Source of the DNA: Thermincola carboxydiphila
Lineage (GTDB): Bacteria > Bacillota > Thermincolia > Thermincolales > UBA2595
Assembly (NCBI GenBank): GCA_016841725.1
Contig: JAENYP010000015.1
Location: 1-64,000 of the forward strand
Direction: 5' to 3'
Length of the DNA: 64,000 bases
The notes under the pieces are model-generated. The model was not told where the DNA came from and searched no databases. It was given only the letters and a program-made list of their open reading frames with translations. Positions 53,738 to 62,561 of this stretch are shown here, piece after piece (the stretch's first letter is position 1; the number at the start of each line of letters is the position of its first letter). The translations under genes were made by a program, and so were the position numbers.

Positions 53738-54712
53738 ATGAACTGCGTTTTTGTCCTTGGTTCAGGTTTTTCTTCAGATGCGGGCGCTCCCCTTACCGGA
53801 ACTGCTTTAGGGAAAATCTTTCACCAGGGTCGGGTCACCCGGCAGCTTTCAGAATTAAAATCATATATCAGCGACTTTCTCTACCAGGGCAGGTCTGATT
53901 GGATTAATGCTTCAAGCCTTGAAGAAATCTTAAGCAGGCTGGATATTATCAGACACTATAAACCTTATCCCCATGTTGATTATGATGAAGTTATCTATTT
54001 TGAAGAATTGCTGCTGAAAGAGTTCATCAGACTGCTCAGTCCTGACCAAACCAACTATCTGGAAAAGTCGTACCAGATATTTGCGGGTATCCTTAAAGCC
54101 GGTGATTCGATAATTACATTTAACTATGACCTTGTTATAGAAAACCTGTTAAGTGTTTACGGAAATGGTTTCCATTACCCCGAACTTTCCATGTGTAAAA
54201 ACAGAGCCTCCTGCGCCGGGGTTTTTAAGCTGCATGGTTCCATAAATATGTATTATTGCCCATTCTGTGGACAGATATACCGTTTTCCGGAATCTGTCAC
54301 CAGCCATCCCCTGCCCGGGGCATCCGGAAACAAGAATGACACCACGGCACTTTTAAACTGCCTGAACTGTTCCCGGCAGGGTAAAAACATACCACTCAGG
54401 CACTTTATAATTGCTCCTACTCTTTTTAAGTCTTACTCCCTGCCAACACTGCGCAGCCTGTGGTTCAGCGCTCTGAAAACCCTGGCTGAGGCGGCGGAAG
54501 TTTTTTTTATCGGTTATTCACTTCCTCCGGCTGATATACTTTCATACCAGTTGTTTGACTTTGCCGCAAGACTGTCCTGCCTTGAACAGAGGGTTTTCCT
54601 TGTCAATGGCCGGGGCAAACCGGCTAAGAGGTTTAAACAACTATATGGGGACTCTGTCTGTGATACAGGAATGACCTTTGCAGAGTGGACCGAAAGTAAA
54701 AAATTGCAATAA
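53738..54712 (+). CDS. SIR2-like domain protein with a zinc-finger pair
   Basis: A 324-residue SIR2-like protein. NAD-binding motif VLGSGFSSDAGAPLTG at the N terminus, ITFNYDLVIENLL in the middle, KLHGSINMYY, a zinc site of CPFCG and CLNCS, and FIGYSLPPADILSYQLF near the C terminus. Start ATG 53738 has AGGAGG. SIR2-like domains often act as NADases in anti-phage systems (Thoeris, DSR), but also as deacylases; here no defence partner adjoins. A longer frame from 53483 overlaps the HTH-PfkB gene and is not used. It is followed at once by palindromic element copy B. Confidence 0.88.
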   Translation: MNCVFVLGSGFSSDAGAPLTGTALGKIFHQGRVTRQLSELKSYISDFLYQGRSDWINASSLEEILSRLDIIRHYKPYPHVDYDEVIYFEELLLKEFIRLLSPDQTNYLEKSYQIFAGILKAGDSIITFNYDLVIENLLSVYGNGFHYPELSMCKNRASCAGVFKLHGSINMYYCPFCGQIYRFPESVTSHPLPGASGNKNDTTALLNCLNCSRQGKNIPLRHFIIAPTLFKSYSLPTLRSLWFSALKTLAEAAEVFFIGYSLPPADILSYQLFDFAARLSCLEQRVFLVNGRGKPAKRFKQLYGDSVCDTGMTFAEWTESKKLQ

Positions 54713-54713
54713 A

Positions 54714-54832
54714 GACAGGGGCAGATGTATTCCTCCGGCGGGCTACATCTCCGCCGGCGGCCGCTCCCGCTTTGCGGGTCGCGGGCCGGACGGACGACAG
54801 ACTCCGCCTTCCGGAATACATCTACCCCTGTC
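54714..54832 (+). repeat. palindromic repeat element, copy B
   Basis: A 119-bp element, close in sequence to copy A: outer arms GACAGGGGCAGATG and CATCTACCCCTGTC, GGGCTACATCTC left strand, an apical GC-rich stem around CCCGC-TTT-GCGGG, and GACGACAGACTCCG right strand. It starts two bases after the SIR2-like stop codon and ends about 80 bp from the ispH stop, so it lies in the shared 3' region of two convergent genes. Confidence 0.93.
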
Positions 54833-54913
54833 TTAATACAATTAGAACTTTATTCAAAGTTTATCTCAATTTCTTGTGTTGCATTTTTCTGCCACAGTTA
54901 CTTAACAGTTGTC

Positions 54914-57025
54914 TTATTCCGCGGGTTCTGTATCTGTGGGTTCTGTGTCTGTGGGCTCTGTGTCTGTGGGCTCGGGCTGCTCTGTTTTTGCTTCATCTTC
55001 ACGTTGTTCCTCAACTGTTTCCATTAATTTTTTGTGAGTTTCAGCATCAAGACCCTCTCCGATGGTTGGCGCCGGAACATCTTCCTGAAGGACAGTTTCT
55101 GCTGCAGCCCCAATTTGACGGGTTTCTGGTTCCTTTTCAGCGAGCTCTTTTATGGAAATGCTGATCTTGTGTTTTTCGGTGTCAACGTCAATGACCATTG
55201 CAGTCACCTGTTCACCCACACTGACAACCTCTCCGGGTGTTCCAATGCGCTTATGTGAAAGTTGTGAAATATGTACGAGTGCATCAACACCCGGTTCGAG
55301 TTCAACAAATGCCCCGAATGGCACCAAGCGCACAACCTTTCCTGTGACTACCTGGCCCTGGCTGTATTTTTGTTCGATTTTGTCCCATGGATTTGGTACT
55401 ATTTTCTTAAGGCTGAGGGAAACCTTTTCATTTTCTTTGTCAATACCGAGGACAAAAACTTCTATCTCGTCATTTTCCTTTAATATTTCCGAAGGATGAC
55501 CAACTCTGTACCAGGCCATTTCAGACACGTGAAGCAGGCCGTCAATTCCACCCAGGTCTACAAACGCTCCAAAATTTGTCATTCTGCGTACAGTTCCTTT
55601 GCGAACCTGACCCTCTTCAATCTCTTCCCAGAGAGCAGCTCTTAGTTTATTGTATTCTTCTTCTACAACTGCTTTTCTTGAGAGAATCACCTTTCTTGAT
55701 TCCTTTCTTACTTCAATAACCCTGGCCTGGAGTCTCTCCCCAACGTATCTGGCAAGATCCTCAACATAGCCTCTTTCCACCAGTGAGGCAGGCATAAATG
55801 CCTGAACTCCCACATCCATCAGGAGACCGCCTTTGACAACCTCCATAACGACACCTTCAACCAATTTCTTTTCATTTACTGCCTCTGCCAGCTCATCCCA
55901 TGCCTTTTCAGCATCTGCTTTTCTTTTTGAAAGGAGTATCTTCCCCTCATCATCCTGTACTCTAATAACCGCAACCTCTACTTCATCTCCGACACTAAAC
56001 ATATCTTTAGGTGACCTTATATCGCAACATGAACATTCCCTCATGGGGATAACTCCTTCAGACTTTCCACCGACATCCACCAGAACTTCATCATCGCCAA
56101 CCTGGACCACAACACCTTTTACAATGTCTCCTTTATGAAGTTCTTTTACAGTCAATGCCTCTTCAAGTTGTTTTTTTTCATTTTCCTGATTGGTAACATC
56201 ATCCATGTAACTACTAACCTCCTCTATTATCCAATCCGGGGTCGAAGCCCCGGCAGTAATCCCTACCAGTTCCATTCCGGAAAGCCATTTCCGGTCAATT
56301 TCACCGGCAGTTTCTATATGATACGTCGGAGTGCCGGTATCTGCACAAAGACGTGCAAGTTTCTGCGTATTAGCGCTGTTCTTCCCGCCAACAACAATCA
56401 TCACATGGACACTTCTGGCCAGTTCAACAGCAGCATCCTGCCGGTCTCTGGTAGCGTGGCAGATTGTGTTGTAAGTAATGGTATTATCAGCCTTTTGCTG
56501 CAAAACCGAGACGATTTTGTTAAAATTCTCCTCCGGCTGTGTGGTCTGGCTGATGATCCCGATTTTCTTCATTGCAGGCATGTTTTCGGCTTGTTGGGGA
56601 GTTTCGGCGACAATACCCTGGTTCCCTGTCCAGCCAAGAATTCCTGTAACTTCAGGATGCTCCTTATCACCTACGACAATGACCTGAAAACCCTGTTCAT
56701 TTAATTTCTTGGCCAGTTCCTGTGCTTTTTTTACAAAAGGGCATGTCGCATCAATGACCTTGAGGCCCCTTTTCCTGGCCCTTTCAAATACCTCAGGACC
56801 TACCCCATGTGACCGGACAATAATAACTCCTTCAGGAATATCTTCTATATCCTGGACAACCTTCAGCCCTTTTTGGGATAAGTCTTCAACTACCTGTGGG
56901 CTGTGAATCAAGGGACCCAGAGTATAAATGGGTTTTTCCTCCTGCTGAGCCGTATGCATCGCCAGGTCCAAAGCCCGCTTAACCCCGAAACAAAATCCTG
57001 CCTTGGGTGCAAGGATTGTCTTCAT
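54914..57025 (-). CDS. ispH: fused IspH and ribosomal S1-type protein
   Basis: About 703 residues. Residues 1-280 are 4-hydroxy-3-methylbut-2-enyl diphosphate reductase (last step of the MEP isoprenoid pathway) with the three cluster cysteines in GFCFGVKRAL, DATCPFV and NTICHATRDRQ. Residues about 300-650 hold four S1 RNA-binding domains, e.g. GDIVKGVVVQVGDDEVLVDV and KGTVRRMTNFGAFVDLGGID. The C-terminal tail has an acidic TDTEP repeat. The fusion is found in several Clostridia. ATG 57025 (MKTILAPKAG) is preferred; 57073 would add 16 residues. Confidence 0.95.
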   Translation of the reverse strand: MKTILAPKAGFCFGVKRALDLAMHTAQQEEKPIYTLGPLIHSPQVVEDLSQKGLKVVQDIEDIPEGVIIVRSHGVGPEVFERARKRGLKVIDATCPFVKKAQELAKKLNEQGFQVIVVGDKEHPEVTGILGWTGNQGIVAETPQQAENMPAMKKIGIISQTTQPEENFNKIVSVLQQKADNTITYNTICHATRDRQDAAVELARSVHVMIVVGGKNSANTQKLARLCADTGTPTYHIETAGEIDRKWLSGMELVGITAGASTPDWIIEEVSSYMDDVTNQENEKKQLEEALTVKELHKGDIVKGVVVQVGDDEVLVDVGGKSEGVIPMRECSCCDIRSPKDMFSVGDEVEVAVIRVQDDEGKILLSKRKADAEKAWDELAEAVNEKKLVEGVVMEVVKGGLLMDVGVQAFMPASLVERGYVEDLARYVGERLQARVIEVRKESRKVILSRKAVVEEEYNKLRAALWEEIEEGQVRKGTVRRMTNFGAFVDLGGIDGLLHVSEMAWYRVGHPSEILKENDEIEVFVLGIDKENEKVSLSLKKIVPNPWDKIEQKYSQGQVVTGKVVRLVPFGAFVELEPGVDALVHISQLSHKRIGTPGEVVSVGEQVTAMVIDVDTEKHKISISIKELAEKEPETRQIGAAAETVLQEDVPAPTIGEGLDAETHKKLMETVEEQREDEAKTEQPEPTDTEPTDTEPTDTEPAE

Positions 57026-57090
57026 TATATCACCTCTGGGGCCGTATTTTAACTCTTTTAGTAATTGTTTCATATTTTCTGATGTTTTTT

Positions 57091-57795
57091 TTATTCTAGG
57101 CCAAGAAACAAATTCCTCTGTGTTTGCAGGATATATTCCTTGATTTTGTCGACAACCTCGTTAAATGACATATCAGATGTGTCCATTAGAATAGCATCAG
57201 CCGCCTGCTGAAGAGGGGCCATTTCACGCGTACTGTCTATTTGGTCCCTCGTGGCAATCTCCTTTTCCAACTCATCAATATCCACTTTATAACCGGAAGC
57301 TTCCAGGTCCCTGGCCCTTCTTAAGGCTCTTTCCCTGGCAGAAGCGGTCAGGAAGATCTTGCATTCTGCTTCCGGAAGAACATATGTCCCGATATCCCTT
57401 CCATCCATGACAACACCGCCGTTTTCTGCAAGCCTTCTCTGCAGTATTACCATTTCAGTTCTCACACCCGGCACCCTGGCAACCAGGGAAACATTCTGAG
57501 AAATCTGAGGAGTACGTATTTCAATACTGACATCCTCACCATCCATGATAATAACCTGGGTATGATCCTGATAGGTCAGCCGGATTTCTGTCTCCTTTGC
57601 CAGCCGGGTAAGGGCTGCTTCGTCACTAAGGGTGATTCCCTGCCTGAGCGCTTTCACGGTCAGCGCCCTGTACATAGCGCCTGTGTCAATGTAAATGTAC
57701 CCGAGATCTTTGGATACCTGTCTGGCCACAGTGCTTTTACCGGCTCCGGCCGGCCCGTCAATTGCCACAACTAAATTTCGCCCTTCTCGCTGCAT
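57091..57795 (-). CDS. cmk: cytidylate kinase
   Basis: About 234 residues. P-loop IDGPAGAGKSTVARQVSKDL, the YIDTGAMYRA and VMDGRDIGTYVLPEA motifs are typical of CMP/dCMP kinase. ATG 57795 fits best. It is upstream of ispH/S1 on the same strand, a common Firmicute layout. Confidence 0.95.
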   Translation of the reverse strand: MQREGRNLVVAIDGPAGAGKSTVARQVSKDLGYIYIDTGAMYRALTVKALRQGITLSDEAALTRLAKETEIRLTYQDHTQVIIMDGEDVSIEIRTPQISQNVSLVARVPGVRTEMVILQRRLAENGGVVMDGRDIGTYVLPEAECKIFLTASARERALRRARDLEASGYKVDIDELEKEIATRDQIDSTREMAPLQQAADAILMDTSDMSFNEVVDKIKEYILQTQRNLFLGLE

Positions 57796-57893
57796 TTTTC
57801 CACTCCTTAAGATAGTCATTCCCCGATTTTTTACAAACTAGGTATTTTCTTTCGACAAAAGAACGGTTTTTCCTTGTGGTGGCGGACATTTTT

Positions 57894-57925
57894 AAAAGAC
57901 TATGCAAAAAAACGCATAGTCTTTT
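57894..57925 (-). terminator. bidirectional intrinsic terminator after aroA
   Basis: AAAAGACTATGC and GCATAGTCTTTT pair around an A-rich loop; on the minus strand T's follow the stem. It would end transcripts of the aromatic cluster before cmk. Confidence 0.85.
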
Positions 57926-57938
57926 CTCAGGCTTCTAT

Positions 57939-59237
57939 CTAGATATTTGCACAATGCGTAAAACCGGCCAGAGTTTCGGCAAACCCCGGAAAGGAAATCC
58001 CGATACATTCGGTATTTTTGATTAAAGTCTCTCCTGTGGCCAGGAGCCCTGCAACCGCCATGGACATGGCCACCCTATGGTCATCATGGCTTTCACAAAC
58101 CGCCCCTTTCATTCTGCTGCCTCCGTGTACAATCATACCATCCTTTAATTCATTTACATTTACACCAAGTTTCCTTAACTCAAGAGCCATTGCCGATATC
58201 CGGTTTGATTCCTTAACCTTCAGTTCCGCCGCATCCCGGATGATGGTCTCTCCTGCTGCGGCTGCAGCGGCAACTGTGATCACCGGTATTTCATCAATAA
58301 GCCTGGGGATGAGGCTGCCCTCAATGACAGTCCCTTTAAGTTCGCTTCCGCGGATACAGATATCTCCAACCGGCTCCCCGTTGACCTCATCTACATTATG
58401 AATAGTTATTTCGGCTCCCATATTTCTTAAAACGTCAATAATACCGGTTCTGGTAGGGTTTATGCCCACCCGGTTAACCATCAGCCGGGAACCGGGCATT
58501 GCTGCTGCAGCGACCATAAAGAACGCAGCTGATGAAATGTCCCCGGGAATCTCAACCGGTTTACCTTCCAGGTTCGGCCCTCCCTTAATTTTGACGGCAC
58601 AGTGGTTAACCGCAATTTCCGCTCCAAAGTAAGCAAGCATTCTCTCGGTATGGTCCCTTGACTTATGGGGTTCCCGTATTTCAGTCTGACCCCCGGCATA
58701 CAATCCGGCCAGAATTACTGCTGACTTAACCTGAGCGCTGGCTACAGGTGAGTTGAATTGTATGGGTTTTAGGGCGCCTCCTCTGATGGCCAGCGGAGCC
58801 AGAGACCCGTTTTGCCGGCCGTCAATATTTGCTCCCATCTCCAGCAGCGGTTCAGTAACTCTTCCCATTGGCCTTTTGCGTATAGAGGCATCACCGGTCA
58901 CGGTGGAAAAAAAAGGCTGTCCGGCCAGGATTCCCAACATCAGTCTGATGGTTGTACCCGAATTGCCGACATCCAGAATATCTTCAGGTTCCCTAAGTCC
59001 ATACAGCCCGTTTCCTTTTACAATAATAGTATTATTATCAGGCCTGCTGAAGGCAGCCCCCATTTTTTTGAAGCAGTCAATGGAACTAAGGCAATCTGCT
59101 CCCATGAGAAAATTCGTTACCGTAGTTGTTCCCTGAGCCAATGCTCCCAGCATAACAGCCCTGTGGGATATCGACTTGTCTCCCGGAACCGATATTTCAC
59201 CATTTATTTTACCTGTCTGTCTGACCTGGAGTTTCAA
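57939..59237 (-). CDS. aroA: 3-phosphoshikimate 1-carboxyvinyltransferase (EPSP synthase)
   Basis: A 432-residue EPSP synthase. Motifs: PGDKSISHRAVMLGALAQG near 20-38, DVGNSGTTIRLMLGILAG around 90-107, RPMGRVTEPLLEMGA and the C-terminal ESHDDHRVAMSMAVAG. It makes 5-enolpyruvylshikimate 3-phosphate in the shikimate pathway. It is downstream of tyrA and aroF in a single run. Confidence 0.97.
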   Translation of the reverse strand: MKLQVRQTGKINGEISVPGDKSISHRAVMLGALAQGTTTVTNFLMGADCLSSIDCFKKMGAAFSRPDNNTIIVKGNGLYGLREPEDILDVGNSGTTIRLMLGILAGQPFFSTVTGDASIRKRPMGRVTEPLLEMGANIDGRQNGSLAPLAIRGGALKPIQFNSPVASAQVKSAVILAGLYAGGQTEIREPHKSRDHTERMLAYFGAEIAVNHCAVKIKGGPNLEGKPVEIPGDISSAAFFMVAAAAMPGSRLMVNRVGINPTRTGIIDVLRNMGAEITIHNVDEVNGEPVGDICIRGSELKGTVIEGSLIPRLIDEIPVITVAAAAAAGETIIRDAAELKVKESNRISAMALELRKLGVNVNELKDGMIVHGGSRMKGAVCESHDDHRVAMSMAVAGLLATGETLIKNTECIGISFPGFAETLAGFTHCANI

Positions 59238-59281
59238 AAATATACACCTCAGATATAATCTATTCGGCTCTAAAACTATTT

Positions 59282-60382
59282 TTATCTTTTTTTGGCAGCA
59301 ATGCCTTGGGAGCGGAGGAGAACAACAGCCCCGTCCTGGTCAGCCTGACTTCCAAAAGCAAGCCTGACGGTACCTCCCTCTCCTTCCCTGACCCTTAGTA
59401 TTTCGATATCATTAATGTTAATACCTGCATTACCCAGACAGGCAGCCAGTCCGGCAATTGCTCCGGGCCTGTCAGGCACTGTCACAGTTATTTCATACAT
59501 AAGCGGCAGGTATCCCCTGATTCCTGAAGGAATATTTCTCCTTGTTTCTCCTGCCCTCCCAAAGCTTTCTGCAAGAGCGCGGTGATCACCTGATGCCACC
59601 ATCTCTCTGGTCTCTTTAAGCACCTTGCTGAACCTGTCAAGCACCTTTAGAATATTATCCCTATTTGTGATACAGATATCCCTCCACATTAACGGGTGTC
59701 CTGATGCAACCCTGGTGGTATCCCTGAAGCCTCCTGCCGCCAGCATCAACAGCCCCTGGTGCTCCATATCCAGGTCGCCGGCAGTATTTACCAGTGCAGT
59801 GGCCACAATGTGGGGCAGATGGCTCACAGTGGCCACCATCAGGTCATGTTCGTCAGGGTCTATTTCAATCACCCTGGCGCCAATCGCAGCAGCCAGACAG
59901 CTTACCTTGACAACTGCATCACTATCCGTATTTTTGGTGGGTGTTAAAACATATACCGCGTTCTCAAACAGATACCTGTCAGCGCCCTTGACACCACTGA
60001 TCTCCGAACCGGTCATCGGATGCCCGCCGACAAAACAGGTTCCGGGAGGCATTAGTCTTTCTGCCTCTCTGACAATACCTGACTTGGTGCTGCCGACATC
60101 TGTAATGATACATCCCTGTTTAACCAGTGGGGCCACTTTCCGGATAATTTCAGCGGTTGCCCCTACAGGAGTGGCCACAACCACCAAATCGGCATCCCCA
60201 ACTGCAGACTCAAGACAGTCCCCTTCATGGATTGCTTCAGCCTCAACTGCAAGCTCCAGGTTTTTAGTGTCATCAACACCGGTAACCCTTGCAGCCAGCC
60301 CCTGGTTCAAAACCGCCATCCCCAGTGAACCGCCGATGAGCCCCACACCTATAATGGTTATTTTATCAAATATTGGCTGCAT
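59282..60382 (-). CDS. tyrA: prephenate dehydrogenase with ACT domain
   Basis: About 366 residues. N-terminal Rossmann motif IIGVGLIGGSLGMAVL, the VGGHPMTGSEISGVKGAD block, and a C-terminal ACT domain (about 295-360, ITVTVPDRPGAIAGLAACLG) for feedback by tyrosine. Start ATG 60382 (MQPIFDK) is preferred, GGGGAG being well spaced. Confidence 0.95.
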   Translation of the reverse strand: MQPIFDKITIIGVGLIGGSLGMAVLNQGLAARVTGVDDTKNLELAVEAEAIHEGDCLESAVGDADLVVVATPVGATAEIIRKVAPLVKQGCIITDVGSTKSGIVREAERLMPPGTCFVGGHPMTGSEISGVKGADRYLFENAVYVLTPTKNTDSDAVVKVSCLAAAIGARVIEIDPDEHDLMVATVSHLPHIVATALVNTAGDLDMEHQGLLMLAAGGFRDTTRVASGHPLMWRDICITNRDNILKVLDRFSKVLKETREMVASGDHRALAESFGRAGETRRNIPSGIRGYLPLMYEITVTVPDRPGAIAGLAACLGNAGININDIEILRVREGEGGTVRLAFGSQADQDGAVVLLRSQGIAAKKR

Positions 60383-60421
60383 GTTAAATCTCCCCATTAC
60401 TTATCTGTCAGTCACTTTGTG

Positions 60422-61435
60422 TTAGATTGTTCTATCCATAATCTCTGCCACTTTTTTGATTTCACCCATCAGTTCGCTAAAATTGTCAGGTGTCAGTGAC
60501 TGCGGGCCGTCACAGAGAGCGCTGGCCGGGTCTGGGTGAACCTCTACCAGGAGCCCGTCTGCTCCGGCGGCAATAGCTGCTTTAGCCATTGGAGTAACAA
60601 ATCTCCACTTACCCAGGGCATGACTGGGGTCAACAATTACCGGCAGGTGTGACAGGTGTTTGGCTACCGGTACCGCGCTAAGGTCCAGGGTATTCCTGAG
60701 GTAAGTCTCAAATGTCCTGATGCCCCGTTCACAGAGAATAACCCCATAATTACCGCCTGCCATGATATACTCTGCAGCCATCAGCCACTCCTCTATAGTA
60801 GCTGAGGGTCCGCGCTTCAAAACTACCGGTTTGTTGGCAGAAGACACTTCTTTAAGTAAAAAGAAGTTCTGCATATTTCTGGCCCCAATCTGCAGTATAT
60901 CAGCATACTGGGATACCAGTTCAACTGTTCTCGGGTCTACCACCTCGGTCACAATCTTCAGGCCTGTTTTTTCTCTGGCTTCAGCCAGCATCTTCAGACC
61001 TTCTTCCTCCAGACCCTGAAAGGCATAAGGGGATGTCCGCGGTTTAAAGGCTCCTCCCCTTAGCACCGTAGCCCCTGCCTTACTTACCTGTTCCGCTGTC
61101 TTCATGAGCTGTTCCTTGCTTTCCACAGCACAGGGTCCTGCCATTATTTGAATCTGCTCTCCGCCGAATTCAAGCTCCCCGACCCTGACCACAGAATCGT
61201 GATGTCTGAATTCGCGGCTGACCAGTTTATAGGGCTGTAAAATGGGGACAACCTTTTCCACACCGGGCATAGCCTCAAGGGATACTTCATTTAACCTTGT
61301 CTTATCACCAATAGCTCCGATAATGGTCCGCTCCACACCTTCCGAAAGATGTATCTGGAAACCAAGATTTTTTAGTCTTTTCAGGACTTCATCCACTTCA
61401 TTTTTCTGAGCGCCGCTGTGCATAACAATAATCAT
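60422..61435 (-). CDS. aroF: 3-deoxy-7-phosphoheptulonate synthase (DAHP synthase) with regulatory domain
   Basis: A 337-residue DAHP synthase of the AroF/AroA-beta (TIGR01361) type. N-terminal ferredoxin-like regulatory domain (about 1-68), then the TIM-barrel with [43 protein letters not shown] and [12 protein letters not shown]. The N-terminal domain in this type mediates feedback by aromatic amino acids. A paralogue without that domain lies 245 bp upstream. Confidence 0.95.
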   Translation of the reverse strand: MIIVMHSGAQKNEVDEVLKRLKNLGFQIHLSEGVERTIIGAIGDKTRLNEVSLEAMPGVEKVVPILQPYKLVSREFRHHDSVVRVGELEFGGEQIQIMAGPCAVESKEQLMKTAEQVSKAGATVLRGGAFKPRTSPYAFQGLEEEGLKMLAEAREKTGLKIVTEVVDPRTVELVSQYADILQIGARNMQNFFLLKEVSSANKPVVLKRGPSATIEEWLMAAEYIMAGGNYGVILCERGIRTFETYLRNTLDLSAVPVAKHLSHLPVIVDPSHALGKWRFVTPMAKAAIAAGADGLLVEVHPDPASALCDGPQSLTPDNFSELMGEIKKVAEIMDRTI

Positions 61436-61482
61436 ATCAGTACCTCCATTATCTTTTCATGTAAATATAAGTATCTGCCATT

Positions 61483-61548
61483 TTAAAACCGAGCACATAA
61501 ATGAAATAAAAGGCACTCCTGAAAGAGGAGTGCCCCTGATCCTAGCAT
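61483..61548 (-). CDS. putative leader peptide before aroF
   Basis: A 21-residue frame MLGSGALLFQECLLFHLCAR-F, preceded by GGGAGG at 5 nt spacing. It contains three Phe and six Leu, and its frame reads through the terminator hairpin at 61512-61534. This is the layout of a transcription attenuator, but with so short a frame it could be chance. Confidence 0.4.
   Translation of the reverse strand: MLGSGALLFQECLLFHLCARF
61503..61534 (-). terminator. attenuator-like intrinsic terminator before aroF
   Basis: On the minus strand, GGCACTCCT-CTTTC-AGGAGTGCC is a perfect 9-bp stem followed by TTTTATTT, about 70 nt before the aroF start and inside the putative leader peptide. Confidence 0.85.
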
Positions 61549-61621
61549 AATGACCTCCCTTCCTACCGTTCTACCCATGTCTTTTGTTAAACCATCACTC
61601 CTGCAAATAAAGCCTTCCTAC

Positions 61622-61655
61622 CGTAACAACCATCCTGCCATAACAACCATCCTGC
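61622..61655 (-). repeat. 17-bp tandem repeat in the aroF leader
   Basis: Two consecutive copies, CGTAACAACCATCCTGC and CATAACAACCATCCTGC, differ at one base; a degenerate third copy is near 61586-61604. It lies between the two DAHP synthase genes. Confidence 0.8.
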
Positions 61656-61680
61656 AATTAAAACTACATTATTAATCGTA

Positions 61681-62535
61681 TCATATTATATTTTGCCTGA
61701 CAAGTTTTTTCCCCTCATAATTACATTTTCGCCCAACTGCTGCCGCCACCGGAACTAATTGACTCATAAGCTCAGAGAAATTAGACATCGTGAGGGACTG
61801 CCCGCCATCAGACAGGGCTTTATCAGGACAGGGATGGACTTCAATAATCAGCCCGTCAGCGCCTGCCGCCACAGCAGCCTTGGCCAGAGGAGCAACCATG
61901 CCCCATTTCCCCGCAGCATGACTGGGGTCAACAATTACCGGGAGATGTGACAGATGCTGTACCGCCGGTATCGCGCTGATATCCAGGGTGTTCCTGGTAT
62001 GTGTTTCAAAAGTCCTGATACCCCGTTCACATAGAATTATGTTTTTATTTCCTTCTGCCATGATGTACTCTGCAGCCATCAGCCATTCCTCTATAGTTGC
62101 CGCCAGGCCCCTCTTAAGCAGAACAGGCCTGTTACCCCGGCCCACTTCTTTAAGCAGGACAAAGTTCTGCATATTCCTGCTGCCTATCTGAATTACATCA
62201 GCATAACCGGCAACAAGTTCGACATCCCTGGTATCCATTACCTCGGTAACCACGGGAAGACCGGTGGTGCGTTTAGCTTCGGCAAGTATTTTCAGGCCTT
62301 CCTCGGCAAGCCCCTGAAACGCATATGGTGATGTCCGTGGTTTAAAGGCACCTCCCCGGAGCATCTGCACCCCTAATTTTTTCAGCTGTACTGCAGTTTT
62401 AATAAACAGGTCACGGTCCTCAACGGCACACGGCCCTGCAATGACTGCAAGCTGTTTTCCGCCAACACTGCTGTCCTCCACAGTAATAATTGTATTCTCA
62501 GTTTTTTCCTTTCTGCTGGCCAGTTTATATCTCAT
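61681..62535 (-). CDS. second DAHP synthase, lacking the N-terminal regulatory domain
   Basis: A 284-residue paralogue of the next gene. The TIM-barrel is intact ([64 protein letters not shown]), but the ferredoxin-like N-terminal domain is absent. It is therefore probably feedback-insensitive or regulated by another protein (inference). It follows trpA by 26 bp, so it is read with trpBA. Confidence 0.92.
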   Translation of the reverse strand: MRYKLASRKEKTENTIITVEDSSVGGKQLAVIAGPCAVEDRDLFIKTAVQLKKLGVQMLRGGAFKPRTSPYAFQGLAEEGLKILAEAKRTTGLPVVTEVMDTRDVELVAGYADVIQIGSRNMQNFVLLKEVGRGNRPVLLKRGLAATIEEWLMAAEYIMAEGNKNIILCERGIRTFETHTRNTLDISAIPAVQHLSHLPVIVDPSHAAGKWGMVAPLAKAAVAAGADGLIIEVHPCPDKALSDGGQSLTMSNFSELMSQLVPVAAAVGRKCNYEGKKLVRQNII

Positions 62536-62561
62536 TCCTATTTTACCTCCCGGAGACCGGT

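Noticed and set aside
61483-61680. T-box riboswitch before aroF
   Set aside because: GGGTAGAACGG near 61560-61580 only loosely resembles the T-box, and no Stem I/specifier region of the needed length precedes it; the leader is too short.
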